The notes under the pieces were generated by a model that did no database searches, had not been told where the DNA came from, and saw only the letters and a program-made list of their open reading frames with translations. A program made the translations under genes and the position numbers. A stretch of 64,000 nucleotides of DNA, taken from the NCBI GenBank assembly GCA_024244705.1, contig JAAEOK010000064.1:81349-145348 (forward strand), given 5' to 3'. The stretch comes from Alphaproteobacteria bacterium (lineage in GTDB: Bacteria; Pseudomonadota; Alphaproteobacteria; JAAEOK01). Within the stretch, counting starts at the first letter, position 1. Every line of letters starts with the position of its first letter. This document shows, one piece after another, positions 33,118 through 43,497 of the stretch.

Positions 33118-34869
33118 ATGATCCGTCGCCTGGCGGCGATACTTGCGGCCGACGTCGTCGGCTACAGCCGTCTCGTCGGTGCCGACGAGGAGGGCACGCT
33201 GGCGCGCTTCAAGGCGCTTCGCGAAGAGCTGATCGACCCCGCGATCGCCCGCCACGACGGGCGAATCGTCAAGACCATGGGCGACGGCGTCCTCGTCGAG
33301 TTTCCCAGCGTGGTCGACGCGGTCCGCAACGCGGTCGAGGTCCAGCGGGCGGTCACCGTCCGCGAGGCGGACATGCCCGAGGACCGACGCATCGCCTTTC
33401 GCGTCGGCATCAACCTGGGCGATATCGTCATCGACGGCGACGATATTCTGGGCGACGGGGTGAACGTCGCCGCCCGTCTCGAAGGGCTGGCCGAGCCCGG
33501 GGGCATCTGCATATCCGCCGCGGTCTTCGAACAGATCAAGGGCAAAGCCGAGATCGACTGCGAGGACCAGGGCGAACAGCGCCTCAAGAACATCGCCGAG
33601 CCGGTCCGTGTCTTTCGCATCATTCTCGACAGCGGCCCGACAGCCGCCAAGGCGGCAAAAGCAAATGCGCCGGATACCGATTCGCGCAGCAAACCCTCGA
33701 TCGCCGTGCTGCCATTCGACAACATGAGCGACGATCCGGAACAGGCGTTCCTCGCCGACGGGCTGGCTGAAGACATCATCACAGCGCTCTCCAAGCTGTC
33801 GGAGCTGTTCGTAATCGCCCGCAATTCGTCCTTCGCCTACAAGGGCCAGTCACCCGATATCCGTCAGGTCGCCGAGGAGCTCGGCGTCCAAACCGTGCTC
33901 GAGGGCAGCGTCCGTAAGGCCGGCAACCGGCTGCGCATCACGGCCCAGCTGATCGAGGCGGCGACCGGCCACCACCTGTGGGCCGAGCGCTACGACCGCG
34001 ACCTGGCCGATATCTTCGACCTCCAGGACGAGATCACCGGCGAGGTCGTCACCGCGTTGCAGGTGCAGCTCACTGAAGGCGAACAGGTGGCGATCCGACG
34101 GCGGCAGACGAAGAACATGGCCGCCTGGGAGTCATATTCCCGCGGCCTGAACCTGCTCCGGCGTTTCAACCGGCAGGACAACGCGCGGGCGCGGGACTTG
34201 CTCGAACGCGCCGTCGAACTCGATCCGGATTTCGCCGTCGCCTGGAGCCTTCTCGGCTGGTCGCACTACAACGACGTGCGGTTCGGCTGGACCAAGGAGG
34301 CCGACGTCCTCGAGACAGCCGACGTATTCGCCAAGCGCAGCCTGTCCCTCGACGACGCGCAACCTGACGCCCATGCGGTGGTCGGCCTGATCGCCCTGAT
34401 CAGGCGGCAATTCGAGGAGGCGCTGTCATACGGCGAGCGGGCGGTCGAACTGGGCCCCAATATTGCCGATTGCTATACGACGCTGGCGATGACGCTGGTC
34501 TATTGCGGGCGGCCGGAAGAAGCGCTCGGTCGGATCGAACAGGCGATGCGGCTGTCGCCGTTCTATTCCGGCTGGTATCTCGGTATCGCCGGCCTGGTGT
34601 ACCGGGCGCTGGGGCGGTTCGACGAGGCCATCGCCGGCGAGAAGGAGCGGATGCGGCGCAACCCCGACAACATCTTTTCCGATTTCAGGCTCGCCGCTAT
34701 TTACGAGGAGACCGGCCGCAACGACGAGGCCCGCGCCCACGTCGCCCAGGCGCTGCTCAAACATCCCCACCTGACGCTCCGGCAGATCCGCATCTCGGAG
34801 GTCTACCGCGACGATGCCCAGCTCGACGCCTATCTCGACCTGCTCCGTTCCGCCGGGATGCCTGAATAG
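33118..34869 (+). CDS. Class III adenylate cyclase fused to TolB-N-like and TPR domains
   Basis: The 583-residue protein starts with a class III cyclase domain (residues 1-170). Metal-binding aspartates are D12 (AADVVGYSRL) and D56 (GDGVLVEF), with NVAARLEGLAEPGG near 127. A middle domain, starting with SIAVLPFDNMSDDPEQAFLADGLAEDIITAL, is the TolB-N-like FlgO-type module seen in rhizobial cyclases. Four or more TPR repeats follow from about residue 335. It is predicted to be cytosolic. It could supply cAMP to the CRP-type regulator at 21.2 kb; that link is inference. Confidence 0.9.
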   Translation: MIRRLAAILAADVVGYSRLVGADEEGTLARFKALREELIDPAIARHDGRIVKTMGDGVLVEFPSVVDAVRNAVEVQRAVTVREADMPEDRRIAFRVGINLGDIVIDGDDILGDGVNVAARLEGLAEPGGICISAAVFEQIKGKAEIDCEDQGEQRLKNIAEPVRVFRIILDSGPTAAKAAKANAPDTDSRSKPSIAVLPFDNMSDDPEQAFLADGLAEDIITALSKLSELFVIARNSSFAYKGQSPDIRQVAEELGVQTVLEGSVRKAGNRLRITAQLIEAATGHHLWAERYDRDLADIFDLQDEITGEVVTALQVQLTEGEQVAIRRRQTKNMAAWESYSRGLNLLRRFNRQDNARARDLLERAVELDPDFAVAWSLLGWSHYNDVRFGWTKEADVLETADVFAKRSLSLDDAQPDAHAVVGLIALIRRQFEEALSYGERAVELGPNIADCYTTLAMTLVYCGRPEEALGRIEQAMRLSPFYSGWYLGIAGLVYRALGRFDEAIAGEKERMRRNPDNIFSDFRLAAIYEETGRNDEARAHVAQALLKHPHLTLRQIRISEVYRDDAQLDAYLDLLRSAGMPE

Positions 34870-34913
34870 GTCTTTGACGTCAGCGAATTCCGCCAGGCGG
34901 CAAAGCGACCGCC

Positions 34914-35906
34914 CTAGTCGAATGGCTTGAGGACCGTTGAACCGGTGGTGCGCCGTTCCTCGATCGCGCGATGGGCCTCGGCCACCTCGCGCAACGGCAG
35001 CACGCGATTGACGGCGATCTTCACCGCGCCCGAGCCGACGACGTCGAACAACTCTGCGGCCGCCGCCGTCATGTCCTCTCGTTTCGCCATGTAGTGCATG
35101 ATCGCAGGGCGGGTCACGAACAGCGACCCGCGTGCGCCCAACTCGATGACATCGACCGGGTCGGGGGCGCCCGAAGCATGGCCAAAGCAGGCCAGGACGC
35201 CGAGCGGACGCAGGCAATCGAGCGATCCGTCAAAAGTATCCTTGCCGATCGATTCATAAACCACCGGAACCCCCTCGCCGTCGGTGACTTGCTTGACCTT
35301 GGCAGCGAAATCGTCACGCGTATAAACGACCGGATAGTCGCAGCCGGCGGCGCGGGCGACTTCAGCCTTTTCGTCGCTGGACACGGTGCCGACGATCGTG
35401 GCGCCGAGGTGTTTGGCCCACTGACACAGAATGAGGCCCATACCGCCGGCGGCGGCGTGGACGACGATGGTGTCACCCGGCTCGACGACATAGGTCCGGC
35501 GCAACAGATACTGTGCGGTCAAGCCTTTGAGCATCATGCCGGCGACGGTCTCGTCGTCGATATTTTCCGGCACCTTGAGCAGATGCTCGGCCGGCATAAT
35601 ACGACTTTGACTATACGCGCCGAGCGGCGGCATGGCGTAGGCGGCGCGATCGCCTGCGCCGAGTTCCGTGACGCCGTCGCCGACCGCCTCGACGGTGCCG
35701 ACACCTTCGAGCCCGAGCACGACCGGCGGTGGCGGCACCGGCCACGGATGAGGCATGCCGCGACGATGGTAAGTGTCGACATAGTTGACACCGATCGCCG
35801 CGTGCCTCAACCGCACCTCTCCCGGTCCTGGATCGCCGACCGGCCATTCCTGCCAGCGGAATACCTCGGGGCCGCCCTTTTCATGGATCACCGCCGCCAT
35901 GTTCAT
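34914..35906 (-). CDS. qor: Quinone oxidoreductase (zinc-independent MDR family)
   Basis: This 330-residue medium-chain dehydrogenase/reductase reduces quinones with NADPH. The N-terminal IGVNYVDTYHRRGMP, the cofactor motif VHAAAGGMGLILCQWAKHLGA and the AAGCDYPVVYTRDDF region match the QOR type. The zinc ligands of alcohol dehydrogenases are absent. An in-frame ATG at 35900 is an alternative start. It stands alone between convergent and same-strand neighbours. Confidence 0.88.
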   Translation of the reverse strand: MNMAAVIHEKGGPEVFRWQEWPVGDPGPGEVRLRHAAIGVNYVDTYHRRGMPHPWPVPPPPVVLGLEGVGTVEAVGDGVTELGAGDRAAYAMPPLGAYSQSRIMPAEHLLKVPENIDDETVAGMMLKGLTAQYLLRRTYVVEPGDTIVVHAAAGGMGLILCQWAKHLGATIVGTVSSDEKAEVARAAGCDYPVVYTRDDFAAKVKQVTDGEGVPVVYESIGKDTFDGSLDCLRPLGVLACFGHASGAPDPVDVIELGARGSLFVTRPAIMHYMAKREDMTAAAAELFDVVGSGAVKIAVNRVLPLREVAEAHRAIEERRTTGSTVLKPFD

Positions 35907-35961
35907 GGTCGCGCCTCCCTAAGCCGGGGATACCACGAAACCGAAGGGCCGCACGCGGGAG

Positions 35962-36750
35962 TTAGTGCGTGAACAGCCGGCCATAGCCGGGAATGACGTC
36001 GTCGACCCCGCCCAGCCGCAGCGCATGCCAAGCCATGGCCAGATTGCTCGACAGCACGGGTTTGCCGAGTGCCTCTTCCGCCGGCCCTGCGACCGCATTG
36101 ACCTGCAGGCTGGTGCACGACACGAATACGGCATCGACGTCGTCGTAGGCGCCGAGTTCCAGCGCCGCATCGTGGATCGAACGCTGGGATATACGCGCCG
36201 CGACGTTGTCGCTTTCCTCGCTGAACGAGCCCGAGACCGGCACTGCAATGCCCCGCGCCTCGAGATACGCTCGCATCATTTCGTTGACCGATTCGGCATA
36301 GGGCGTGAGCAGCGCGATACGCTCGATGCCAAGCGTCTTGAACCCGGCCTGGGCGGCGGTGATCGGGGTCGTACAGGCGACGCCGGGACGCTCGGCGCGG
36401 ATCAGCTCGAAGACCCGGTCCTCGCCTATGGTCATGGCGCCTGAAGTGCAGCCGTAGGCGACCACGTCGAGGTCGACGCCGGGCAGGATCAGGCTGGTCG
36501 CCTTGCCGATTTCGTTGGCCATCGCGGCCAGCGTTTCGGGGTTTATCGTCGGCGAGTTGTAAAGCCTGGCGCCATAGACGGCGACACCGTCGCGGTTCAT
36601 CACCAAACGCCATTCGTGCTCGACCGTGTGATCCGATGCGAGCACCAGCAATCCGATCTTGGCGCAGTGGCCGATCGGCGGGTCGAGCTCATGAGCCATA
36701 TGAGTGCGGATGATGCGCTCGTCGCTTTGCGGCTTGAGGGCTTCATTCAT
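35962..36750 (-). CDS. Asp/Glu racemase superfamily enzyme (maleate isomerase-like)
   Basis: This 262-residue protein of the Asp/Glu racemase superfamily carries both catalytic cysteines, in AYGCTSGAM and VSCTSLQ. The N-terminal PPIGHCAKIGLLVLASDHTVEHEW fits the maleate cis-trans isomerase and arylmalonate decarboxylase branch more than glutamate racemase. GGAGG lies 7 bases before the ATG at 36750. Ectoine-utilisation EutA-like enzymes are also in this branch, but no ectoine genes are nearby. The substrate is not determined. Confidence 0.8.
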   Translation of the reverse strand: MNEALKPQSDERIIRTHMAHELDPPIGHCAKIGLLVLASDHTVEHEWRLVMNRDGVAVYGARLYNSPTINPETLAAMANEIGKATSLILPGVDLDVVAYGCTSGAMTIGEDRVFELIRAERPGVACTTPITAAQAGFKTLGIERIALLTPYAESVNEMMRAYLEARGIAVPVSGSFSEESDNVAARISQRSIHDAALELGAYDDVDAVFVSCTSLQVNAVAGPAEEALGKPVLSSNLAMAWHALRLGGVDDVIPGYGRLFTH

Positions 36751-36955
36751 TGCCTGACCTCCCCACTGCGAACGTTTCAGTATAACTCGATTCCGATGCC
36801 CACGGCGACAGCTACCGCGACCCGCCGTTTCCGGCCTTCGGCCGCACGGTAGAGTCGCGCGAAATCGCATGCTAGGGTCGCCGCCGTCGCGCCAATTTCC
36901 GTTCTCGTCCGATCGCCATCACGTTTTTCGCCCGTATTGTGGCCAAGGAGGTTCC

Positions 36956-37384
36956 ATGTCGCACGCCAAAGCTGGAGACACCGTTAAAGTCCATTATGCC
37001 GGCAGCCTCGCCGACGGTACCGAGTTCGATTCTTCGAACGGCCGCGAACCTTTGCAATTCACCATCGGGGCCGGACAGGTGATCCCGGGGTTCGACGCCG
37101 CTGCGACAGGCATGGCGGTGGGCGACAAGAAAACGGTCGAGATCCCCTGCGCCGATGCCTACGGCGAACACGATTCGAACCAGGTCCAGGAAGTCGACCG
37201 TGCCCAGATTCCGGCCGAGATCGATATCAGTCCCGGCGCGCGCCTCCAGGCCTCGGCCCCGGACGGCGCCCAATTGGTGCTGACGGTGGTCGCGGCGGAC
37301 GACGACAAGGTCACGCTCGATGCCAATCATCCGCTCGCCGGCAAGGACCTGACCTTCGAGATCGAAATGGTGGCAATCAGTTAA
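36956..37384 (+). CDS. SlyD-type FKBP peptidyl-prolyl isomerase
   Basis: This 142-residue FKBP has the inserted-flap layout of SlyD. The FKBP halves are VKVHYAGSLADGTEFDSS with FTIGAGQVIPGFDAAATGM, and the end LAGKDLTFEIEMVAI. The IF chaperone domain lies between, from about residue 65 to 120. There is no His-rich metal tail as in E. coli SlyD. AAGGAGG precedes ATG at 36956. It is divergent from the racemase-like gene and probably acts as a folding helper in the cytoplasm. Confidence 0.92.
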   Translation: MSHAKAGDTVKVHYAGSLADGTEFDSSNGREPLQFTIGAGQVIPGFDAAATGMAVGDKKTVEIPCADAYGEHDSNQVQEVDRAQIPAEIDISPGARLQASAPDGAQLVLTVVAADDDKVTLDANHPLAGKDLTFEIEMVAIS

Positions 37385-37462
37385 GTTATTGCGTTTGAAA
37401 GCGTTTCTCGAGATCGAGGTATGAGGTTCGGCGAATAACGCCGCGCCGACCGGCCCGCGTCG

Positions 37463-38503
37463 ATGACGATGCGTGCCATCGGCCAGGTAATTCTCGCGCA
37501 TTCGTCGGCGGTCATGATAACAAGCTTCCGGTTGGCCGGCCGACGACCCCGCCGGCGCAGGGAGGTATTCATCGATCCGGCGACCGCCCAATCTCAGCCT
37601 AGCCAAAACTACCGCGCCGGCGTCTTGTTGGTGTTGCTGGGCGGCACCGCATCGTCGAGCATCGGCGTCTTCGTTCGCCTCATCGAGGACGCCACCGCAT
37701 GGCAGCTGCTGTTCTACCGCTCGATCAGCCTGACCCTGTTCCTGATATTGGTGGTCGCGGTGCGAAATCGGGGACGGGTATTGGCGGTGTTCGACGGGTT
37801 CGGTCCGGCGACCATGATCGGCGGGGTCGGCCTCGCCCTGGCCTTCTGCGGCATCGTTGTTTCCATCCAGGTGGCGCCCGTCGCCAACGCCATGTTCCTG
37901 CTCGCCGCGGCGCCTTTCCTCGCCGCAATCCTGGGCTGGCTGATCCTCCGCGAACGCGTCGCCCCGGCGACCTGGATCGCCATCTTCACCGCCTTCGCCG
38001 GCGTCGGCGTCATGGTCGCCGAAGGCCTGTCACTGGGCTATCTGTGGGGCAACGTCGCCGGCTTCGTGGCCGCCCTCGGTTATGCGCTGTTCGCGATCGG
38101 GCTGCGCTGGGGCCGGGTCGGCGACATGCTGCCCTGCGCCGTGTTGGCCGGGTTCATCGGAATCGTCGTCGCCGGCGGCCTTTGCCTGATCGACGGGTCG
38201 GGTATCGCCCTCGACTTCCGCGACATGCTGCTCGCGCTGACCATGGGAGTCGCCCAGCTTGGCCTGGCGTTGGTGTTCATCACCACCGGCTCGCGTTCGG
38301 TGCCGGCCGCTGAAATTCCATTGATCGGCTTGGGCGAGGCGGTCTTGGCGCCGCTCTGGGTATGGCTCCTTCTCGGCGAGACCGCTGGGATCTTTACGCT
38401 GCTCGGCGGCGCCTTGGTCTTGGCGGCGATCGGCGGCGACGCCCTCGCCGGCATCCGCCGCAGCCGCGCCCGCGGGGTCGTGCGGGAACCGCAAGTGTCA
38501 TAA
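37463..38503 (+). CDS. EamA/DMT-family transporter
   Basis: This protein is a drug/metabolite transporter superfamily member with about ten membrane helices in two EamA repeats, beginning with YRAGVLLVLLGGTASSSIGVF near residue 50. Inner-membrane export or uptake of a small metabolite is expected. The N-terminal 45 residues are Arg-rich and not typical. A good GGGAGG at about 37560 has no ATG at the right distance, so the true start is uncertain and may lie downstream of 37463. Confidence 0.82.
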   Translation: MTMRAIGQVILAHSSAVMITSFRLAGRRPRRRREVFIDPATAQSQPSQNYRAGVLLVLLGGTASSSIGVFVRLIEDATAWQLLFYRSISLTLFLILVVAVRNRGRVLAVFDGFGPATMIGGVGLALAFCGIVVSIQVAPVANAMFLLAAAPFLAAILGWLILRERVAPATWIAIFTAFAGVGVMVAEGLSLGYLWGNVAGFVAALGYALFAIGLRWGRVGDMLPCAVLAGFIGIVVAGGLCLIDGSGIALDFRDMLLALTMGVAQLGLALVFITTGSRSVPAAEIPLIGLGEAVLAPLWVWLLLGETAGIFTLLGGALVLAAIGGDALAGIRRSRARGVVREPQVS

Positions 38504-38515
38504 AACGCGATTCGT

Positions 38516-39286
38516 TCAACGACGGGCGAAGCGTTCGAGGGTTGCGGTGAATTCCGGGCTCTCGAAGGTGAGCGCGCCCTGGTCGCCGTCCATGTGCTCG
38601 GCGAGCGGCGCCAGCGCCAAAGCGAAGGCATCGACGGTCTTTTTCGTCATCCGTGCCGGGGTGACGGGCATCGATGCCGCCCGCTCGGCCAACGCGACCG
38701 CTCGATCGGCCGCTTCGCCGTCGTCCGCCGCGTCGTCGATCAGACCCCATCGCAGGGCCTCGTCGGCGGCGATGCGCTGGCACAGGATCGCCGCCCGCTT
38801 GGCCCGCGCCGGTCCGACCAGCGCGGTGAGCCTTGGGATGGCGCCCCAACCGAGGTTGAGGCCGATTTCGATTTCCGGCAACGTGACGAACGCGCTACGG
38901 CCCATGACCCGCCAGTCGAGCGCCAACGCCAACGCCAGTCCGCCGCCGACGGCGTAGCCTTCGATCGCCGCCACCGTGCATTGCGGCACAGCGGCCCACG
39001 CCGCGCACAGCCGATTGCCGGCGCGGATCGTCGTCCGCCATGCCTCGAGCGTTTGCCCGTCGGCGCGGCGCCAGCCTGGGTCGCGAAGGTCGAGGCCGGC
39101 GGTGAAGACCCCGCCGCCGCCGGTCAGCACGACACCGCCACAATCCCGGTCACCGGCGACGGTATCGGCCGCTTCGGTGAGTTCCTCGATGAGCGCCAAG
39201 CTGAACGCATTGCGGCAATCGGCGCGTTCGAAGCGGACGATCGCGACCGCGCCCGCGCGTTCGACCGTGACGTGCTTCGTAGCCAT
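38516..39286 (-). CDS. Enoyl-CoA hydratase/isomerase family protein
   Basis: This crotonase-fold protein of 256 residues has the oxyanion segments LTGGGGVFTAGLDLRD and AAIEGYAVGGGLALALALDWRVM. The catalytic-position region is LPEIEIGLNLGWGAIPRL. It acts on an acyl-CoA in fatty- or amino-acid breakdown, but the exact reaction cannot be told. GGGAGGA precedes ATG at 39286. It lies 35 bases downstream of the aminotransferase gene, in what may be a long operon with the dpp genes. Confidence 0.88.
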   Translation of the reverse strand: MATKHVTVERAGAVAIVRFERADCRNAFSLALIEELTEAADTVAGDRDCGGVVLTGGGGVFTAGLDLRDPGWRRADGQTLEAWRTTIRAGNRLCAAWAAVPQCTVAAIEGYAVGGGLALALALDWRVMGRSAFVTLPEIEIGLNLGWGAIPRLTALVGPARAKRAAILCQRIAADEALRWGLIDDAADDGEAADRAVALAERAASMPVTPARMTKKTVDAFALALAPLAEHMDGDQGALTFESPEFTATLERFARR

Positions 39287-39321
39287 TGTTTCCTCCCTGA
39301 TCGCCGATTGGGCTTCGAGCA

Positions 39322-40557
39322 CTACGCGCCATAGACCTTGTAGGCGGCATCGGCGCCGGCGCCGGCGGGCGGCGCGTAGCCGTTGCGGCGCAACACCACT
39401 TCGAGCGCCGACAGGCAGCGCAGGATGTTGGCCTTGCGGCAGACGTGGCCCATGGTGCCGATACGCCAGATCTTGCCGTGCAACGGCCCGAACGAGGTGC
39501 CGATCTCGATGCCGAAATCGGTCAGCATCTCGGCCCGTGCCTTGTCGCCGTCGACGGCGCCCGGGATATGGACGCCGGTCACGTTGGCCATACGGTGGGC
39601 CGATTCGCCGTAGAGTTCCAGGCCCATCGCTTCGAGCCCGGCACGGATGGCGTCGCTGGCCAAGCGGTGACGGGCGAACCCGTCCTCCAGCCCCTCGCGC
39701 AGGACGATGCGCGCGCATTCCCGCGCCGCATAGAGCATGGTCGTCGATTCGGTATGGTGGTTGAGCCGTTGCGGGCTCCAATAATCCATCAGCATCGGCA
39801 GGTCGAAATAGTTCGATTGGATGCGCGGCCCGCCGCCCTCGTCCTGACCGCTGGCGCGGATACCCTCCTCGACATGCTTGCGTGCATTGACCGCGTCGAC
39901 GACGCGCTGGTTGATCGTCGTCGGCGCCGAGCCGGGCGGACCGGACATGCATTTCTGCAATCCTGCGGTGACCGCGTCGAGCTGCCAGCCGTCGACCTCG
40001 ACGGGGTTGCCGCCGAGGGTCGCGGTGGCGTCGACATAAAGCAGGGCGTCGAACTCGCGGCAGATGGCGCCGGCCTCGGCCAAAGGCTGGGCCATGGTCG
40101 TCGAGGTGTCGCCGTGAACCAGCGCCACCACCCGCGGCCGGTGCGCGCGGACGGCGTCGCGGATCGCGTCGCCATCGAACACCGTGCCCCAATCGGTCTC
40201 GATGGTCGCCACTTCGGCGCCGCAACGCTCCGAGATCTCCTTCAGCAGATGACCGAAACGGCCGAAGATCGGCACCAGCACCTTTTCGCCGGGCGTGATC
40301 ATCGAGGTCAGGCAGGCCTCGATACCGGCGCGGGCGGTGCCGTTGACCAGAAATGTCCAATGGTTGCCAGTCCGGAAGACCTGGCGGTAGAGCGCCATGA
40401 CCTCGTTCATGTAGTCGCAGAACTGGGGATCGAACTGGCCCAGCATCGGCGCCGACATCGCCCGCAACACGGCCGGGTAGACATCGACCGGGCCCGGCCC
40501 CATCAGCAGCCGTGGCTCCGGTTCGAGTTCGCCGAAAATTTCCACGCTATCGCTCAT
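39322..40557 (-). CDS. Class V aminotransferase (alanine/ureidoglycine-glyoxylate type)
   Basis: This 411-residue class V PLP aminotransferase begins with LMGPGPVDVYPAVLRAMSAPMLGQFDPQF. The PLP-lysine region is DAVTAGLQKCMSGPPGSAP, and the C-terminal RIGTMGHVCRKANILRCL is characteristic of the PucG/AGXT branch. These enzymes transfer an amino group to or from glyoxylate. No purine-catabolism genes are in the window, so the ureidoglycine reaction is only one option. It lies 54 bases after dppF. Confidence 0.85.
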   Translation of the reverse strand: MSDSVEIFGELEPEPRLLMGPGPVDVYPAVLRAMSAPMLGQFDPQFCDYMNEVMALYRQVFRTGNHWTFLVNGTARAGIEACLTSMITPGEKVLVPIFGRFGHLLKEISERCGAEVATIETDWGTVFDGDAIRDAVRAHRPRVVALVHGDTSTTMAQPLAEAGAICREFDALLYVDATATLGGNPVEVDGWQLDAVTAGLQKCMSGPPGSAPTTINQRVVDAVNARKHVEEGIRASGQDEGGGPRIQSNYFDLPMLMDYWSPQRLNHHTESTTMLYAARECARIVLREGLEDGFARHRLASDAIRAGLEAMGLELYGESAHRMANVTGVHIPGAVDGDKARAEMLTDFGIEIGTSFGPLHGKIWRIGTMGHVCRKANILRCLSALEVVLRRNGYAPPAGAGADAAYKVYGA

Positions 40558-40611
40558 TCCTTGTACCCCTTTGTCCGGCCCGGCAGCTTGGGTCAGAAAT
40601 ATCGGCGTAAT

Positions 40612-41598
40612 CTACGCTTTGGTGGCGGACTCTTCGAGCCCCGCCAGAACCGTCTCGGCGTGGTGACAGGCGACTTCGCGCCCGGCGATTTCGCGCATGT
40701 CCGGACGCTCGGTGCGGCAACGGTCGGTGGCGTGGCCGCACCGGGTATGGAAGGCGCATCCCGAAGGCGGGTCGAGCGGCGACGGAATTTCACCGTGGAG
40801 CGCCTGGCTGCGGCCGCGCCGCGTCGGATCGGTGGACGGCGTACTGGCCAACAGCGCCCGCGTATAAGGATGGGCCGGCCGCGCGAGAATCATCTTCGCC
40901 GGCCCCTGCTCCGCCGGCCGGCCGAGATAAAGCACCAGCAATTCGTCGGCCATGTGCCGTACCACGGCGATGTCGTGAGAGATGAACAGATAGGCCAGAT
41001 CATAAGCGTCCTGGAGATCCTTCAACAGATTCAGAACCTGGGCCTGAATCGACACATCGAGGGCCGACACCGGCTCGTCGGCGACGACGATACGCGGGCG
41101 CAGCATCAGCGCACGGGCGATGGCGATGCGCTGCCGCTGGCCGCCGGAAAACATATGGGGGTAGCGGTTGAGGTGCTCGGGGCGGAGCCCGACCTGGGCG
41201 ATCATCTCCTCCGCCCGGCGCCCCCGCTCTGCGGCGTTCAAGGCGCCGTCGATGACGAGAGGTTCGAGCACGATGGCGCGCACCTTCTTGCGCGGATTGA
41301 GCGACCCGTAGGGATCCTGAAACACCATCTGGACCTCGCGCCGCAAGGCCCGACGCGCCGACCGGTCGGCGGCCACGACGTCGCTGCCGGCGATCTCGAG
41401 GCGGCCCGCGGACGGCGGTTCGATCATCGTCACCAACCGCGCCAGGGTCGACTTGCCGCTGCCTGATTCGCCGACCACCGCATAGGTGCGGCCCGGTGTC
41501 AGCGACAAGCTGACGCCGTCGACCGCGCGCAGCGGGCGCCGCTTGATCATATAATCGCGGCCGAGATCCGCCGCGCGCAACAACGCGCCACCGTTCAT
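40612..41598 (-). CDS. dppF: Dipeptide-type ABC transporter ATP-binding protein (DppF-like)
   Basis: This is a 328-residue ABC ATPase. Walker A is GESGSGKST, the signature [15 protein letters not shown], Walker [13 protein letters not shown], and the switch histidine ISHD. The C-terminal Cys-rich oligopeptide extension ([15 protein letters not shown]) is present. It powers the DppBC channel with DppD. Its start overlaps the dppD stop by 4 bases. Confidence 0.92.
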   Translation of the reverse strand: MNGGALLRAADLGRDYMIKRRPLRAVDGVSLSLTPGRTYAVVGESGSGKSTLARLVTMIEPPSAGRLEIAGSDVVAADRSARRALRREVQMVFQDPYGSLNPRKKVRAIVLEPLVIDGALNAAERGRRAEEMIAQVGLRPEHLNRYPHMFSGGQRQRIAIARALMLRPRIVVADEPVSALDVSIQAQVLNLLKDLQDAYDLAYLFISHDIAVVRHMADELLVLYLGRPAEQGPAKMILARPAHPYTRALLASTPSTDPTRRGRSQALHGEIPSPLDPPSGCAFHTRCGHATDRCRTERPDMREIAGREVACHHAETVLAGLEESATKA

Positions 41599-42575
41599 GG
41601 CGCCTCCTCGCCGTCGGCGGCGAGCGGAAAAAAGCAGCGGACGGCGTCATCGGCATTGTACTCGAGCCCGGGTTGGACCGTACGGCACCGTTCCTCGGCG
41701 AGCTTGCAGCGGGGATTGAACAGGCATCCCTCCGGGCGGTCGCCGGCCCCCGGCACGACGCCCGGAATGGTCGGCAGACGTTCGGCGCCGGCACTCTGTT
41801 CGGGCAGGGCATCGAGCAGGGCTCGGGTATAGGGATGGCGGGGGCGATCGAACAGGTCGCCGACGCTGCGCGCTTCGACCGGCTGGCCGGCATACATCAC
41901 CGTCACCCGCTGAGCGGTTTCGGCGATCACGCCCATGTCGTGGGTGATCAGTACCAAGGCCATGCCGGTATCGCGCTGGAGGTCGGTCAGCAGGTCGAGG
42001 ATCTGGGCCTGGATGGTCACGTCGAGCGCGGTCGTCGGTTCGTCGGCGATCAGCAGGCGGGGATTGCAGGCGATCGCCATCGCGATCATCACGCGCTGGC
42101 TCATGCCGCCGGAAAGCTGATGGGGAAAGGCACGGAGGCGCTGTTCGGGAGACGGGATGCCGACCTGCGCGAGCAGGTCGATGGTGCGCGCGCGGCACGC
42201 CGCCCGGGTGCCGCCAAGATGGGCGCGGAGCGCTTCGACGATTTGGAAGCCGACGGTGAAACAGGGATTGAGGCTGCTCATCGGCTCCTGGAAGATCATC
42301 GCCATGTCCTTGCCGATGATGCGCCGCCGCGCCGCGGCGGGGAGGCCGAGCAGGTCCTGGCCGTCGAAGACCATGCGGTCGGCGCGAATACGGGCCGTCG
42401 ATTGCAGCAAACCCATTGCCGCCAGCATGGTGACCGACTTGCCGGAGCCGGATTCGCCGACGACGCCGAGAACGTCGCCGGGGTCGACACTCATATCGAC
42501 ACCGTCGACGGCGCGAAAACTTCCGGCGAGGGTCGGAAACTCGACCGACAGGTTGCGGATTTCGAGCAGCGCCAT
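41595..42575 (-). CDS. dppD: Dipeptide-type ABC transporter ATP-binding protein (DppD-like)
   Basis: This is a 326-residue ABC ATPase. Walker A is GESGSGKSV, the signature [15 protein letters not shown], Walker [13 protein letters not shown] and ITHD. The C-terminal [15 protein letters not shown] matches the oligopeptide-transporter extension that can bind an iron-sulfur cluster. ATG at 42575 follows the dppC stop by 4 bases. Confidence 0.92.
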   Translation of the reverse strand: MALLEIRNLSVEFPTLAGSFRAVDGVDMSVDPGDVLGVVGESGSGKSVTMLAAMGLLQSTARIRADRMVFDGQDLLGLPAAARRRIIGKDMAMIFQEPMSSLNPCFTVGFQIVEALRAHLGGTRAACRARTIDLLAQVGIPSPEQRLRAFPHQLSGGMSQRVMIAMAIACNPRLLIADEPTTALDVTIQAQILDLLTDLQRDTGMALVLITHDMGVIAETAQRVTVMYAGQPVEARSVGDLFDRPRHPYTRALLDALPEQSAGAERLPTIPGVVPGAGDRPEGCLFNPRCKLAEERCRTVQPGLEYNADDAVRCFFPLAADGEEAP

Positions 42576-42579
42576 CGTT

Positions 42580-43497
42580 TCAGCTTCGCTTGAGCTTGGG
42601 GTCGAGCGCATCGCGCAGCCCGTCGCCCATGAGATTGAACGCCAGCACGGTGACCAGTATGGCCAAGCCGGGGAAGGTGACCACCCACCACGCCCGCAGG
42701 ATGAATTCGCGGGCGTCCGCCAGCATGGTTCCCCATTCCGGGGTCGGCGGCTGGGCGCCCATGCCAAGGAAGCCGAGCGCCGCGGCGTCCAGGACCGCCG
42801 ATGAGAAGCTGAGCGTCGCCTGGACGATCAACGGCGGCATGCAGTTGGGCAGCACCGTACTGAACATCAGGCGCAGGGTCCCGGCGCCGGCGACCCGGCT
42901 CGCCGTGACATAGGTCTTTTGCATTTCGGTGAGCGCCGACGCGCGGGCCAGCCGGGTGAAGTGCGGGACGAAGACGACGGCGATGGCGAACATCGCGTTG
43001 ATCAGACCGGGGCCGAGGATGGCAACGATGACCAAGGCCAGCAGCAAGCTCGGGACGGACAGGATGACGTCCATCACCCGCATGGTGACGAACTCGGTGA
43101 CCGGCCGGAAGAAGGCGGCGGTCAGGCCGAGGACAATGCCCAACGACAGCGACAAGGTGACGACGACGCAGCCGATCATCAACGAGAACCGCGCGCCATA
43201 GATCAGCCGCGACAGGATGTCCCGGCCGGTGGCGTCGGTGCCGAGGAGAAACGTCCAGCTCCCGCCCGCCTCCCAGACCGGTGGCTGGAGGAGCGCGTCG
43301 CGATACTGCTCGTTGGGCGGATGGGGCGCGACCAACGGCGCGAAGATCGCCAGCAGCGTTATGATCGCCACCGTGACCAGGCCGGCGACCGCGCCGCGAT
43401 TGTCGCTGAAATAGTACCAGAACTCGCGCAGCCACGAAGGTGGCGCGGAATCGGCGCGGCCGGTCTGCGCGGACGATTTCAGGGCGTCGTCAGCCAC
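42580..43497 (-). CDS. dppC: Dipeptide-type ABC transporter permease (DppC-like)
   Basis: This is a 305-residue inner-membrane permease with about six helices. The N-terminal DUF-type segment ([22 protein letters not shown]) is typical of DppC/OppC, and the EAA loop is visible in [23 protein letters not shown] at 43497 is assigned because it overlaps the dppB stop by 8 bases and gives the usual length. Confidence 0.9.
   Translation of the reverse strand: MADDALKSSAQTGRADSAPPSWLREFWYYFSDNRGAVAGLVTVAIITLLAIFAPLVAPHPPNEQYRDALLQPPVWEAGGSWTFLLGTDATGRDILSRLIYGARFSLMIGCVVVTLSLSLGIVLGLTAAFFRPVTEFVTMRVMDVILSVPSLLLALVIVAILGPGLINAMFAIAVVFVPHFTRLARASALTEMQKTYVTASRVAGAGTLRLMFSTVLPNCMPPLIVQATLSFSSAVLDAAALGFLGMGAQPPTPEWGTMLADAREFILRAWWVVTFPGLAILVTVLAFNLMGDGLRDALDPKLKRS

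Noticed and set aside
39445..41466. A 673-codon plus-strand frame opposite the aminotransferase and dppF genes
   Set aside because: It is antisense to two genes with full motif sets and has no recognisable domain of its own.
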